Below are positions 33,163 to 44,667 of a stretch of 64,000 bases of DNA, one piece after another (within the stretch, counting starts at the first letter, position 1; every line of letters begins with the position of its first letter). The position numbers and the translations under genes were made by a program. Source of the stretch: Areca catechu. Its lineage: Eukaryota > Streptophyta > Magnoliopsida > Arecales > Arecaceae. The DNA lies in the NCBI GenBank assembly GCA_021397845.1, contig CM038049.1, forward strand, positions 110,452,877-110,516,876. The letters are read 5' to 3'. Under the pieces are notes generated by a model. It had not been told where the DNA came from and made no database searches. It saw only the letters and a list, made by a program, of their open reading frames with translations.

Positions 33163-35546
33163 TGATAGAAAAGTGCCCTAAGAGCCAATCTTTGTGAGGG
33201 CCTTTTTATAAACTTTCAGCTCATGTATGACATATTTTTCATATTAATAAAGGCATTTATTCATCATATATTGCTTATGATGATTATGATGAACCCCATA
33301 GAGTAGGGTAATGTAATTAGGGTTATGATAAAATAACAATAAGACCTAATTCCTATAAACCCTAATCTAGAATGTTCCTAATCATTGGACCATCGATTCA
33401 GGGATCGATGAATCCGGAAAGACTAGCTTATCCTATATATGCTCAGTTGATGAGGGTGGTTGATCTCATAACTACTTGTGTAGAGACACTAATACAAAGA
33501 TAAGGGTGCTCATCTAGGTATTAGTACACTGTACTGATCCACACCAGGACCATCTTATGGAAGTCTTACTACTTGTCAAAAGATAGATTTCAGAGTAGAA
33601 GTTGTGCATGTGATATTTAGACTTGAGATCGCCATGATTCCTTGTGCACACTAAGCCATACTTTGGTTCATACTCATTTATGCCATTGCGACATGTACGG
33701 GGTATTCAGGGTATGGTGGAAGAAGGTGTATGAAGGATGTGAATGGACCAACAAGGAATCGATCTGTCCTAGTAAGAGAAATTGTTATCCTATGCAATCT
33801 CTTCAATGAGTGACTTAATGAGCCTTTGATCAAAGCATGATGAGATTAGAATTGGTTTCTAATCAGTTATTAGCTGAGTCCTCATGATCAAGATGAGATT
33901 CGATATGATTAAGTGTTAGGGTTTGACATATATCCATACCTATCACTTAATCGGGATAATGGGAGATCGAAAGATTGAATTGCATGGTAACTTATTACTG
34001 AAGGGTACTTTGATAATTTCCACCAAATTTTTCATCTTTCGGATAGGCATGACACGTTACTAGATGTCAATCTTGTCTTGTAGGTTTTGATGAACCAATT
34101 GATTTGGTTTCATGAGTCAATTCGATGTATAATTCGAATTGGATAATTAGGTGAGCCAATTTGACCTAATTAGGTCAATCGGGTTCGATCGGATCGAATC
34201 GGCTCAAACCTAAATCTACTGCTAGCTAGATGTAGAATCCAATGGGTCACACACATTAGGGAGTTGGCCTAGGAACTCAATTGACATTTTATTAGGGTCA
34301 AGGGATCCTAATTGGTTAGCTAGATTACACCCTAGCATGTGTAGGCTGACCTAATCTCCTAACCCAATTGAATTGGGTCTGAAAGGTTGCTAAATAGACT
34401 AACCAATTTATGGGAGACCTAGATTGGGTTGAGTCCTAAGTGGGACGAATTTATCAGATTTTATCTGATATTTTTTGGACATTTTATGCGTCATATATGA
34501 AGAGTCCAAAAGGCATGGGACTCTTGATGCCTAAGTGACACCTTTGCATTCAAAAGGGTGCACAAGGACCAATTGACCTCCAATCTGAAAAAAAATTATA
34601 TGGTTGGAAAGTAGGTTTAATACCCTTTCATATGATACCCATATTACATATACTTTTACTAGGTCAAAGGTGTCATATGGCGTGAAAACATTGGTGCAAA
34701 GTGAAGAGTCGCGTCTCTTCACTTTGGCGCTAATTCAAGTAAGCAGAGTCCTTCTGCTTTAAGTCCTTTTGAATCACTGATGCTTCTCATTCATAAGTCA
34801 CTTCCCTTGGCTTCATTTTAACCAGAAATTCCAAGTGGCAAAGGGAGAAGTCGGATAAAAAACTGAAGGGACTTGAATTAAGTGGTTGGCGCATAAAGGG
34901 ACATAGTGTTTCAAGATAAGACTCATTAGTGAAGGGTCTTATTTGATCTGTGTTTGGACAGATCAAAGGCTGATGAGAAGGCTTATTTGGCGCCTCCCCC
35001 TCTCTTATAAATAGCTATCGGTAATTGTTCTGATGGTATCATATTTTGGTTTCTTTCTTACACTCTTACATCTATTCACCTTGTCTCTTCCTTCCCTTGT
35101 TAAGACATAGGTCTTCCTTTAAGACAAGTCCGCCATTTTAAGACAAGGATTTAGGAAAAGAATTAGGAAGTGATAGAAAGAGAGAAGAGAGATTTTGGAG
35201 AGGGCTTAGAGTGCTCTACTAGAGGGCGAAGGTCTAAGCAAGGAAGGAAAGGCTGCCGAAGGAAGAAAGTCCATCGGAAGAGTTCCAATTGATCAAGCAA
35301 CCTACAAGGGAGAGGTTCCTAGGTTTGATTCCTATGTGGATCATCGTTGGAGGGCTTGCACTTGTGAGCCTCGTGGAAAGGATTGAATTTCAGTGATCCA
35401 GGTATATTTTTCTGACTCCATTTATGTTTCATTAATTGGTATTGCATGAGGGGTTCCTGGGAATTAGGATTTTCTAGCCAATTAGGATTTCATGCTTTGA
35501 ATTTTTCTTTTGAAATTCACTTCCGCATGCTGCATGATTCCCAGCA
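33163..35546 (+). repeat. LTR of a truncated copia related to Copia-3
   Basis: Starts TGATAGAAAAGTGCCC after the PPT and ends ATTCCCAGCA, about 2.38 kb. Shares blocks with the Copia-3 LTR: ATAAAGGCATT, ATGATGAACCCCATAGA, and CTTCCGC...TGC near the end. The pol tail to its left makes it a 3' LTR. No partner LTR is in the window. Confidence 0.75.
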
Positions 35547-36178
35547 CCCTGGGAGAATTCCCATCAATTCGGTGGGAGACCAATGCTAAGAATTTGCTCT
35601 TTTTTCAAAGGTAAAATTCTTTCACATTTTTTACTTTTTGATACAAAATTCAATGCTTAGACAAAGGTCTGGTTATTTGGTAAAAAATGCTTAGAAATTA
35701 TTCTTATTTTTCTATATTTTATGAAAAAATATATAGATACTCTGCTTATGCTTATAAGAAGTAGACTCTTCTTTGATGCTCATAGGGAGAATTATAAATG
35801 TTAAAATGATTTATATTCTAGATTTAACCATTTATTAGATTTTCTTAATACTTGATCCCTTCATATTTCAAAAACTTTCTAGATGAACATCAATTGCTGT
35901 TCTAAAATTTGCTTGATTCAATTCAAATCTAAGGATAATCATGTATCTTCTAAACACTAAATACTTATTTATTCAGAGATTTTAGTTTTTGATTTATTTA
36001 TTCTCCCCCCAATTTAATTGACATTATCCTAAATGGAGAAAGGAAAAAAAAGCAAAGAGGGTAGAAAGGAGAGATGCTACCTAGGGTCAATCTTCTTTAA
36101 AGTTGAAGTGATCCGGGATGAGGTGGCTTACAAATGTCATTTCAAATCTTCAGGATGGAGAAGCTTTATCCATAAAAC
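35547..36178. other. Unassigned spacer
   Basis: AT-rich, no reading frames or RNA genes. Contains a purine-rich tract near 36035-36080. May belong to the same old element as the tandem duplication that follows. Confidence 0.4.
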
Positions 36179-36516
36179 CTAAAGAAATAAAAAGAAAAGA
36201 AAAAAAATTGGGCTTCCTTCCAACAAACACTAAGTTTAACATCTTTAGCCAAATATTTATTAAGACTACTAAGAAATTGGATTGCCTTCTAAAAAGCGCT
36301 AAGTTTAATATATTCAGCCAGACATTATAAGGGAGTCTCACTTATAATTAACTTGGGTGTGTTTCTTAAGGTTTCAAAGGGACAAGGCTAACGAGGATGT
36401 TTTATCGTCATGGCAGTAAAATGTTCGTAAAATGTTCTACAATGGTTAAGCTAGTCCAATAGTGTGCTAGGCAAGCATGCTATACCAGGTTCTAAAAATT
36501 TTATTATAGTTTTTAT

Positions 36517-39500
36517 CAAGGATTCTAGTACCGGTACCGGGAGTCGTACTGGTGGCCGGCCGGTACCGGTATGGTACGTGCGGTAACGTACCGACACGGT
36601 ATGGCGGGGCACGTCGGTTTGAACCGATACGGCCAAATTTTTTTTTTGATTTTGTTTGATGGATTTTGGGATTTTAAGGTTTTTATTTTATTTTTTAAGG
36701 GTTTAGGGTTTAGAATTTAGTGTTTAGGATCTTAAGTACTTGGAATGTAGAATTTAAGATATGTCCGACTTAAAGGTTTAAGACTAAATCCTAAGGTTTA
36801 GAACTACTTCAAATTGAAATAAGATATAAAATGATAATTAAACTAAGATTGTCAATAATTAATGAAAGTGAAATGTAGCATAAATATATAATGACATACC
36901 AATGTCTAAAATGGGGTAGAGTATCGATGTCCATAAATATAGGGATCATTTATGTACTCTGTATGAAGACCGGTATATCCCTCCAGCCAAGCAGCATGAT
37001 ACTCCTTTAAGGTTATCTCAGGAGGTATGCATGATGGATCATAACTCATCACAGATCCCTCTCTGATATCCCGACTTTGAGAGCTATCCAGAGACATGAT
37101 ATGGTAGTGCAGGGGTCCATCCAAACATACCAGTAGTAAAATCAAATCCATAAGATGCTCTGAGCTGCTTGGGATAATAACCACTGGAAGATGACGTCTC
37201 AGATGCACCATATGGGTCATATAGACCAGAAGCTGCCAGTAGCTGCGGATAAGAGAATTCTGAATATGAGGATGATCCAGATACATCCATGGATCCTACT
37301 CCACGTGCAAGAGTTGTAGTTGCATCATGTCTCGAACGACCTCACAGATCCTATCATCTATATGGAATCGTATTACCACAGGATCTACTAGATGGTAATC
37401 CATGATCTGTATCATGTATGGCATGGCTAAACTGCGACTCCCCAGTGAATCGAATATGAATAGGTGGATGCAATTCATATCCTCCGGCTCCTCCTTGATC
37501 ACTAGATCCTTCACTATCTGAAGCACTATCATCACTCTCTGGTATCTAATCTAAATGGATTGAGTACTCCGATGGAGATGCAACTGCCTTTCTTTTTTCT
37601 GTGTCCAAATCAAATAGATGGCGGGGAGGGATGATGTGCTGTATCTACTAAAGCCCTGTGAGGAATATGGCTTGTTGCCCATTATCCAGCATCCATCCCA
37701 ACCTCATTAGCTACAAAACTGGCTGGTCAAGGAGACGATCCTGGCTTATCAAGCTCTGACTGCTGCTGCTGACTCATGACCCACCAACTCATTGGATCTT
37801 CATCCTCATCAAAATATGAACTTGCAGTGGGATCGAGATATTTCAATTCTACTACTTCCTGAATACACTTTAGCCTCAACCTTAAATTATAGTATACATA
37901 CACAAGATTATTGAGACATTTCTGTTTCAGACAGTTCCTCTGCTTGGAGTGAATAAGGCCAAATATAGACCAGTTGTGCTCACATCTACTAGATGACACC
38001 GTCTGGGAGAGGATCTTAACTGGAAGAACCTTCATATTTTTAGCAGATCCACTAAAATGCTTTCACAATTCAGCTACAAAAGATATTACATCACTTAGAA
38101 TTTTAGATTTGACAAAATTAAAAATTTAATCCTGATATAATATTACACTTACTCCTTAGTAGTACATACCAGGATTCATCTTTAATTTATTTCTGATTAT
38201 TACAGTGGATCAAAATATATTTGTTCCCTTCCTAAAAAATTATCTGCCAGAAAAAAGTTTTGTTATCATGTGCTACTTATTGAAATTAATGCTCATAAAA
38301 ATCACTCAATAATTTCAATCTAACTTACTTCTTCTAGACACATAGCAGCGACATCTGGATTGGGCTCCATCTTATATATAACATTGCGTAGGGCAGACAT
38401 AAGATTTTCATCCATGGCAATGTCCGGTATGGAGTACTGAAATCTCGGATTCAGATAGTAAGCTGCACATATATTTTAAGAATTAGTCAAGCGTACTTGT
38501 ACAAATTTAATTAAATTTAAATTTTTAGGGATTTCATAAATTACTGTGTACCTGCTAGATGCAAATTTGAACTCATTTGATAACTTCACCATCCATCAAT
38601 GATCCGGATATACTCAATACATGTGATGGATCTGTCTCCTGGATTTTTTTCTTTATCTTTTGCATCATAAAATACAAGAAGCCATCTGAGCATACCTCTC
38701 AGAGTCCACGATACGAAGTACCTTATATAGAGGCTTGATAGCCTCCACCATCCTCTCAGCCCGCTGTCAGAATATCTGTCTTGTCACTAAATTTTTCACA
38801 TTACTTTCTTCAGTATTTGTCCTAGCATATCTGCTCTGCTGCCACTTTTGACGCAGCTCTGCTTTCTTGCCAAGAAGACTATCAAGTGCAATGTAATTAG
38901 TAGCAAACCGCATGATCCCTGGTCTCAATATTTTCTTTCCTATAAAGCTCCTCATCAACGATAAGACCCATGTATGGTTATATATAAATCTGGTGATAGA
39001 CTGTGCTTGCTCAATAATTTTTTGCACCCTGCGGATTTTTTCAATATCCATCAACATGAGGTCTATACAATGTGCAGTACAAGGGGTCCAGAAAATATGG
39101 GGTCGTTGCTGCATCAAGATCTATCATATGGCCCTGTATTGTGGTCCATTATCTGTGATGACCCGCACGACATTATGCTCTCTCACCTGATCAATCACCT
39201 TCTCCATCAATCTGAAAATATAACTGGTATCGTGCACCTGATCTGAAGCATCAATAGACTTCTGAAAAAAGTCTATCCATCATAATAAGTCAAGAAATTG
39301 ATGATGCTCCGTCTAGTAGGACCAATCCAACCATCACACACCACCATCAACCCAAACACAGGTCACTTGCTCTGATATGAGGATATCCATCCTTCTAGCT
39401 CCTCATTGCTGTCCAGAAGTCAACCATAGATATCCCTCAATCCTGGAGAATTTACACCTGCACCAGCACTTGTATAGATGAAATAGTAGAACGATAATAT

Positions 39501-41272
39501 GGATTGTATACTGCATACGCTAGGATATGACTGAAATGAAACAAGGAGGAGATGGCCCACCACATATCCTTATCCTTTTTTAGTATTGTATCAATCCTCT
39601 GTTGCTTGGAATCTCTATTGGGAAAGGCATGTGGATCGATATCATGGATAGTGGCTCCCTCTGGAATGTTCCTGGAAGACTTCCTTCTACTACCAAATGC
39701 TCCAAATATGGATGTAATACGGTTGGTGCCTTTCCTGACGGGCTCTCTGACTGAGATCCTCCTAAATTGTCTTAGACTCTCCTGCAGCACTAGCAGAACT
39801 GGATCCCATCCCGACTCAAAAGCTGATGGCCCAAATCGTTGTCTAAGCTTGGCTGTCTTCTCCTGTTGCCTCTACTCATACAAGCTTGCACGAATAGTAG
39901 CCTCCATCTATGCCTCCTCATCAGAAGGAATAGATGCTCCCTCTGATTCCCGGAGTAATAAGAAGGTGGTTCTGTGGCTTTGCACTCCACCTCTACCTTC
40001 TTCTTTGCTACTCTTTCTTTCCCAACTTTAAAATCAGGAAAGTGTTTCTTCATCAACTAAAGGATCTCCTGTGGACACTGTCGGCATGCTGATACATCAG
40101 GATAGCCGCCAGCCAAGTACTGCTTCAACCTTGTTACCCCATACCTTTGAATTCAATATTGCACCATTTACACCTTCAGTGATGCCGACCCGAAAGTATC
40201 TCTCCATGCAACCAGCCAATGTCCCACTCCGGATCCTTCTTCCTCCTTGATGGATCCATACCTGAATATTTAAATTACGTATAAGGTTAATAAAAATATT
40301 TATTAATTAATACTTTATTAACCTAATTTTTTAAATTTAAATTATTTTTATTCTTTTTTATTTAAAAAATAAAAAAATTTAAAAAAAACTTAATTTTAGA
40401 TTCATATAGGATTATATCATACATGCTTTATATATTTTTAAGATCCTAGAAATGTATTAAAAATTAATTTTTCTTCAATTTAAGACCTAGAGCACTATTC
40501 ATGAGATGTATCAAAACTTGAATAAATTGACATGAAATTTATAGTGAGAGTAGCTTACGAGCCCTAGATTAATAATTTATAATTATAATTTTTTTTACTA
40601 ATTATTTTTTTAATTAATTTATTAATCCAAAATTAATTTTTAATTTAAAAAATTATATACTTAACAAAAAATAAAATCTTAGTATCATTGTGTAAATCTA
40701 TCCTAGATCTATCACATATTCTAAAATCATAGCCAACAAAAAAATTTTGACAGCATTTCTCTTTAATTTACTATTTTGCATGGATTTTAACAAAAAAAAG
40801 AGAGGGAAGAGGAAAATAGGGGAAAGGAAAGCTATACGTACCTTGATTCTTCCTTTCTCTTCGATTTCTGGATGTTTGATTGCATTGAAATAGATTAAAT
40901 TTTTTTTTTTCAACCCATCATTGAAAAAGGAAAAACGAACAGAGAGCTCTTACAAGCTCTCTGTTGTTTAAAGCTCTTAAAAGCTTTCTCAAATCCCCCA
41001 CACCTAGTCACATGGCTATAGTAGCCATGTGACCAAAACAAAAAAAAACCCCCCATCCAAACCGGGCTTAAACCGACCGAATCGAGCGGTTCGGTCTTAT
41101 TTTGATCGGTTCAGTACCGGTTCGGCCCGATTCTAAGCCGGTTCTGGCAGGTATAAATTTTTTTTATATTTTAATGCGGCGGGAACCATTTTGTATGGTC
41201 GAACCGTGCCGGTCACCGGTTCGGTTCGGTACGCCCCGAACTGGCTGGTTCGGCACGGTTCGGCGAACCCTG
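36517..41272 (-). mobile_element. hAT-superfamily DNA transposon
   Basis: 4756 bp. 8-bp target duplication GTTTTTAT (36509-36516, 41273-41280), present once in the empty site at 51086-51093. Left end CAAGGATTCTAGTACCGG; the right end read inward is CAGGGTTCGCCGAACCG. These are imperfect inverted termini of the hAT C-A-R-G-G type. Both subterminal zones are full of CCGGTACC/GAACCGG motifs, over about 130 bp on the left and 230 bp on the right. Transposase remnants with BED finger, DUF659-like and hAT C-terminal regions lie on the - strand. Not autonomous now. Confidence 0.95.
36906..40260 (-). pseudogene. hAT transposase, decayed
   Basis: On the - strand: a BED-type zinc finger region at 40260-40070 (CKWCN in one frame, then YGVTRLKQYLAGGYPDVSAC, with His to Tyr in LKQHLAGG); a basic linker 40056-39790; a DUF659-like region; WTPCTAHCIDLMLMDIEK at 39090-39035; FAYNYIALDSLL-type text near 38890 (seen as FATNYIALDSLL); and the hAT dimerisation region SSSRCEHNWSIFGLIHSKQR near 37995-37935, with an Asp/Glu and Gln tail. 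At least six frames are needed to read it. The enzyme would cut and paste the element in the nucleus. Confidence 0.85.
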
Positions 41273-41520
41273 GTTTTTATAATGACCAAAAAGAGATTGT
41301 ACTTGGGCTGGGATTAGGGGTGGTAGTTTAGGAATTACTTCAACTTTAGCTGGATTTATCATAATTCCTTTCTCAAGTTTAATGAATCTCAGCATTATCT
41401 CTTCCCGATCTATAGCATGGCATTTTTTTCAAATTAACATTAAATCTATTTCCATACATCATTTTAATATCGCAAAAAGATTTTGGAGACGGTCTTCAAA
41501 AGTAGTGCTAAATATAAAGA

Positions 41521-41888
41521 GATCAGTCATAAAAATCTCAACATTATTATCCCTTATTTCAGAGATATCCCACCTGATTATTTTTTATACATTTTTAGAA
41601 CACGTATAGGTTGGGCTTCCTGGTTAGGGATCACTAGAAGGGTGTCAGTGGGGGCATCAGGAAGTGACTTCAGCTCTAAAGCAGGTAGTGATTTTAATAA
41701 GGGAGATCAGTCATAAAAATCTCAACATTATTATCCCTCATTTCAGAGATATCCCACCTGATTATTTTTTTATACATTTTTAGAACACGTATAGGTTGGG
41801 CTTCCTGGTTAGGGATCACTGGAAGGGTGTCAGTGGGTGCATCAGGAAGTGACTTCAGCTCTAAAGCAGGTGGTGATTTTAATAAGGG
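41521..41888. repeat. 184-bp tandem duplication inside copy A
   Basis: GATCAGTCATAAAAATCTC starts at 41521 and again at 41705; each unit ends near AATAAGGGA. Copy B has a single unit, so this arose after the 1.08-kb duplication. Confidence 0.9.
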
Positions 41889-42312
41889 AGCTATTAAAGG
41901 GGCTAGGTGATGGCTCATGTTTTTTTATCGAAAGTGAGATGGTTTCGAAGTAGAGCATTTTTACTAGGTCATTTCTGTGTTATACCCATCTACATTAAAA
42001 TTGGTCATCTAAAATGAGCTAGATAGGGATCCAACGAATCCTATGTGAGAATTGTGGGTTCCTATTATGTTATTCATTTGTGGTTCTTGGAAAGTCTCAA
42101 CTAATTCCATCATTCCACCTATTTGTCCTCCCTTCCCATCAAAAGGAATGGATGATTCTAGAGTACTTGGAAATGGGGTCATAGGTAAGTAGGGTGATGA
42201 TAAATGCTAAAGAAATAAAAAGAAAAGAAAGGAAATTGGGCTGCCTCCTAACAAACACTAAGTTTAACATCTTCAGCCAGATATTTATTAAGACTACTAA
42301 GAAATTGGATTG

Positions 42313-43636
42313 TGGTGTGGACACCAGAAGCCGAAAGAAACTTCACTCCAACAAGGTTAGCCTTATCCCAATTTGGATCGAAGATAATTAGGTTACCTTG
42401 TATCCTTTAGTTCAAAAATATTTTATTTTCAAGAGTCATTTCCTTTTCAAGAGTCTTGTAATTAATTTTGAGTTTCAAATCAAGAGTGTTTATTGAGTCC
42501 TGTAATTACTTTTAAAATTTCATTTCCTGTAAGTCCATTTCAAGTTTTAAAGTCTAGGTCAGTCAAGTCAGTTCAGTTGAGTTAAGTCTAATTCAGTTGA
42601 GTTAAGTCTAATCAAGTCTTAAAGCCATGAAAGCTAGCAACAAGACTCAAATTCTGGACCCCAGAATTTGACCACATGAAGAAGAAAAGTCACATCAACC
42701 AAGCAAGAGAAAAGGACTATCAACTAGGACCACTGGGCGCCACATGTCATTCTTATCCAAGTAGAAGACCACCTCACCATGCCACGTCATCAGGTGCCAC
42801 TTCACCAGCCATCTCATCACCCTTTGGGCGCCAACAAGGGAGATTCAAATTCAAGGAGGTTGGCCACATCCCTCCAAGTCCTCCACCAAATCCTCCAACC
42901 CCCCCCCACATCCCTCCAAACTCTCCACCAAATCCTCCAACCCCCCTTGTAATCCTCCTCGATTTGGAGAGTTTTTAAATTTCAAAAGCTAGCTTTGTGA
43001 GGCTATTAAAAGCCTTGGACGCCCATTGTAAAAGAGATTGATTTTGGAAATGAATGAAGTTTGAAGTGAAGTTATCTTGAGTTTTATGTGTGAAATTTTT
43101 CCTATCTTCTTCTTCCATGCCCAAAGCCACTCTCTTCCCTAGCAATTCATCATCCAAGCTCAAGGCAAAGGCATTGGAGTCGGCCAGATCTTCTCAACTA
43201 TCTTTTCTTTGTTCACAAGTTCTCCCATCCCTTCTTTATGTTTGCATCCTTCAACCTTAACTTTGATCTTCATTGCAGGGTCCTTCGAAGTCTTTGAGTT
43301 GTGAACAGGGTTCCCCTTGACAATGAACCAACAAGCTGAAGCCCAAGTCCAGGGTTCTGATCACTGTTATCCAAGTTCTCCAGTCCAGAGCATCAGTAGT
43401 TTCAAGTTTTGAATCATAAGAAGGTTGAAAAACTCATCAAGGTAAGTCCTCAATCATTAGTCCCTATTGTCTAGATCTTCTTCCTTCTTAGTTTTAGAGT
43501 TGTGTCTAATCATGTAATAGTCCCTTTTCATATAATCCTTAAATCTTATTAAGATGAGTACAATGCTAAGTATAATTAGATTTCATTGCTCTACAAACAC
43601 CATATTCAAAACATTAATCATATGCGTGCCGCATCA
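42313..43636 (+). repeat. 5' LTR of Gypsy-1
   Basis: Carries two C-rich minisatellite units (about 42872-42950) where Gypsy-2 has three. Ends GTGCCGCATCA next to the PBS. Confidence 0.95.
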
Positions 43637-43639
43637 AAT

Positions 43640-43651
43640 TGGTATCAGAGC
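43640..43651 (+). other. PBS of Gypsy-1
   Basis: TGGTATCAGAGC, exact initiator tRNA-Met complement, three bases after the LTR. Confidence 0.93.
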
Positions 43652-44667
43652 ATGGTTGCATTAGGGTAGAATAGTTTTCTTTAAATCCAAGCAAGATCTA
43701 AAATTCACGCCTCCTGAGCGGGTGTACTCCAGTACACTATCACGACCCATGGGAATAATGAGCCCCTGGCCGGACGTGAATTTTTAGATTGAAGTTTTTG
43801 GTAAGCCATTGCACTTGTTTGATTAGGTTCTGTTTTCTGAAAATTTGCATCTGTTTACTGTAATCCATCTGCAGCTCCAAAGGCAAGTCACTAATTTTTT
43901 ATTGAAATATTTTTTTTCTTGTTCCTTTTTAAGTCAGTTATCACCATATTAAATCTCATCATCAGAAAAAAATTATAAAAGAAATGAAAATTTCTGCAGT
44001 TCGACACTGTCATTAGGGTTCTATTCTGTCCTTTTTATTTATCTTCATTTGTAGGATCTGCTTAGAGTAGTATAGATTTTAGTTTTAAATTTTTTTTTAT
44101 CTTCATTGAAACATATAAGTTAGGAATCCTCTGTGAATTTTTCAGAATTTTTGGACATTTTTCTCATCACGTTTTCCACACCACTTTCAAACTGCAACAC
44201 ACTTCTGCAGCACCTTTGCATTTCATTCATCTTATGGGAAATCAAATTAAGGGCATCAATTTGACATAGGGTCAGGGTTTCATCACCTGTCCCTAGCCCA
44301 AAAATCACCAACCAGCATATCGATCCCATCCCATTATTTAAAATTGAGTAGAACGTTAATTGCCCTAGTGGGTTAGGGACACCAACAAGTTGGGTTCAAG
44401 TTAGGGTCAAGTTAACTGTGTCATCTAATTGGTGTGTGCTTACTGGCTTGGTGTCTAGGATTGGTGCATCAGGGCTTGTGATTTGGTCCGCCTACCTGGC
44501 CAATCTCAGATTGGTGTCTAAGGTTGGCAATCAGGGACCTTCACTCCCCTCCACCTACCTGGCTAAGTTCCATAAGTAATACTAGCTAGTTGGTTCACTT
44601 AATTAGACTTCTAATTTATGCTCTAGGTCTAGGAAACCTTAGCTCGAACTTGAGTCCATTTGCATGC
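43652..44667 (+). other. 5' leader of Gypsy-1 with the shared ACCTGGCCAAT module
   Basis: About 1 kb without a sense ORF. Module: GGTGTCTAGG at 44450, ACCTGGCCAAT 44494-44504, 5-nt loop, ATTGGTGTCTA 44510-44520. The CCAAT/ATTGG arms can pair. The same module occurs in Gypsy-2 and in copia leaders. Confidence 0.8.

Larger units (their letters stand above)
36179..42206. repeat. Tandem duplication, copy A (interrupted by hAT)
   Basis: Copy A is 36179-36516 plus 41281-42206: 1264 bp without the hAT element and one TSD. It begins CTAAAGAAATAAAAAG and ends GGTAAGTAGGGTGATGATAAA, as does copy B. It is longer than copy B by about 184 bp, which equals an internal duplication at 41521-41888. The unit has no coding content and may be part of an older retroelement. 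Confidence 0.88.

Noticed and set aside
43640..43651. TGGTATCAGAGC motifs as tRNA genes
   Set aside because: Only the 12-base primer-binding complement is present, next to LTRs; no tRNA fold.
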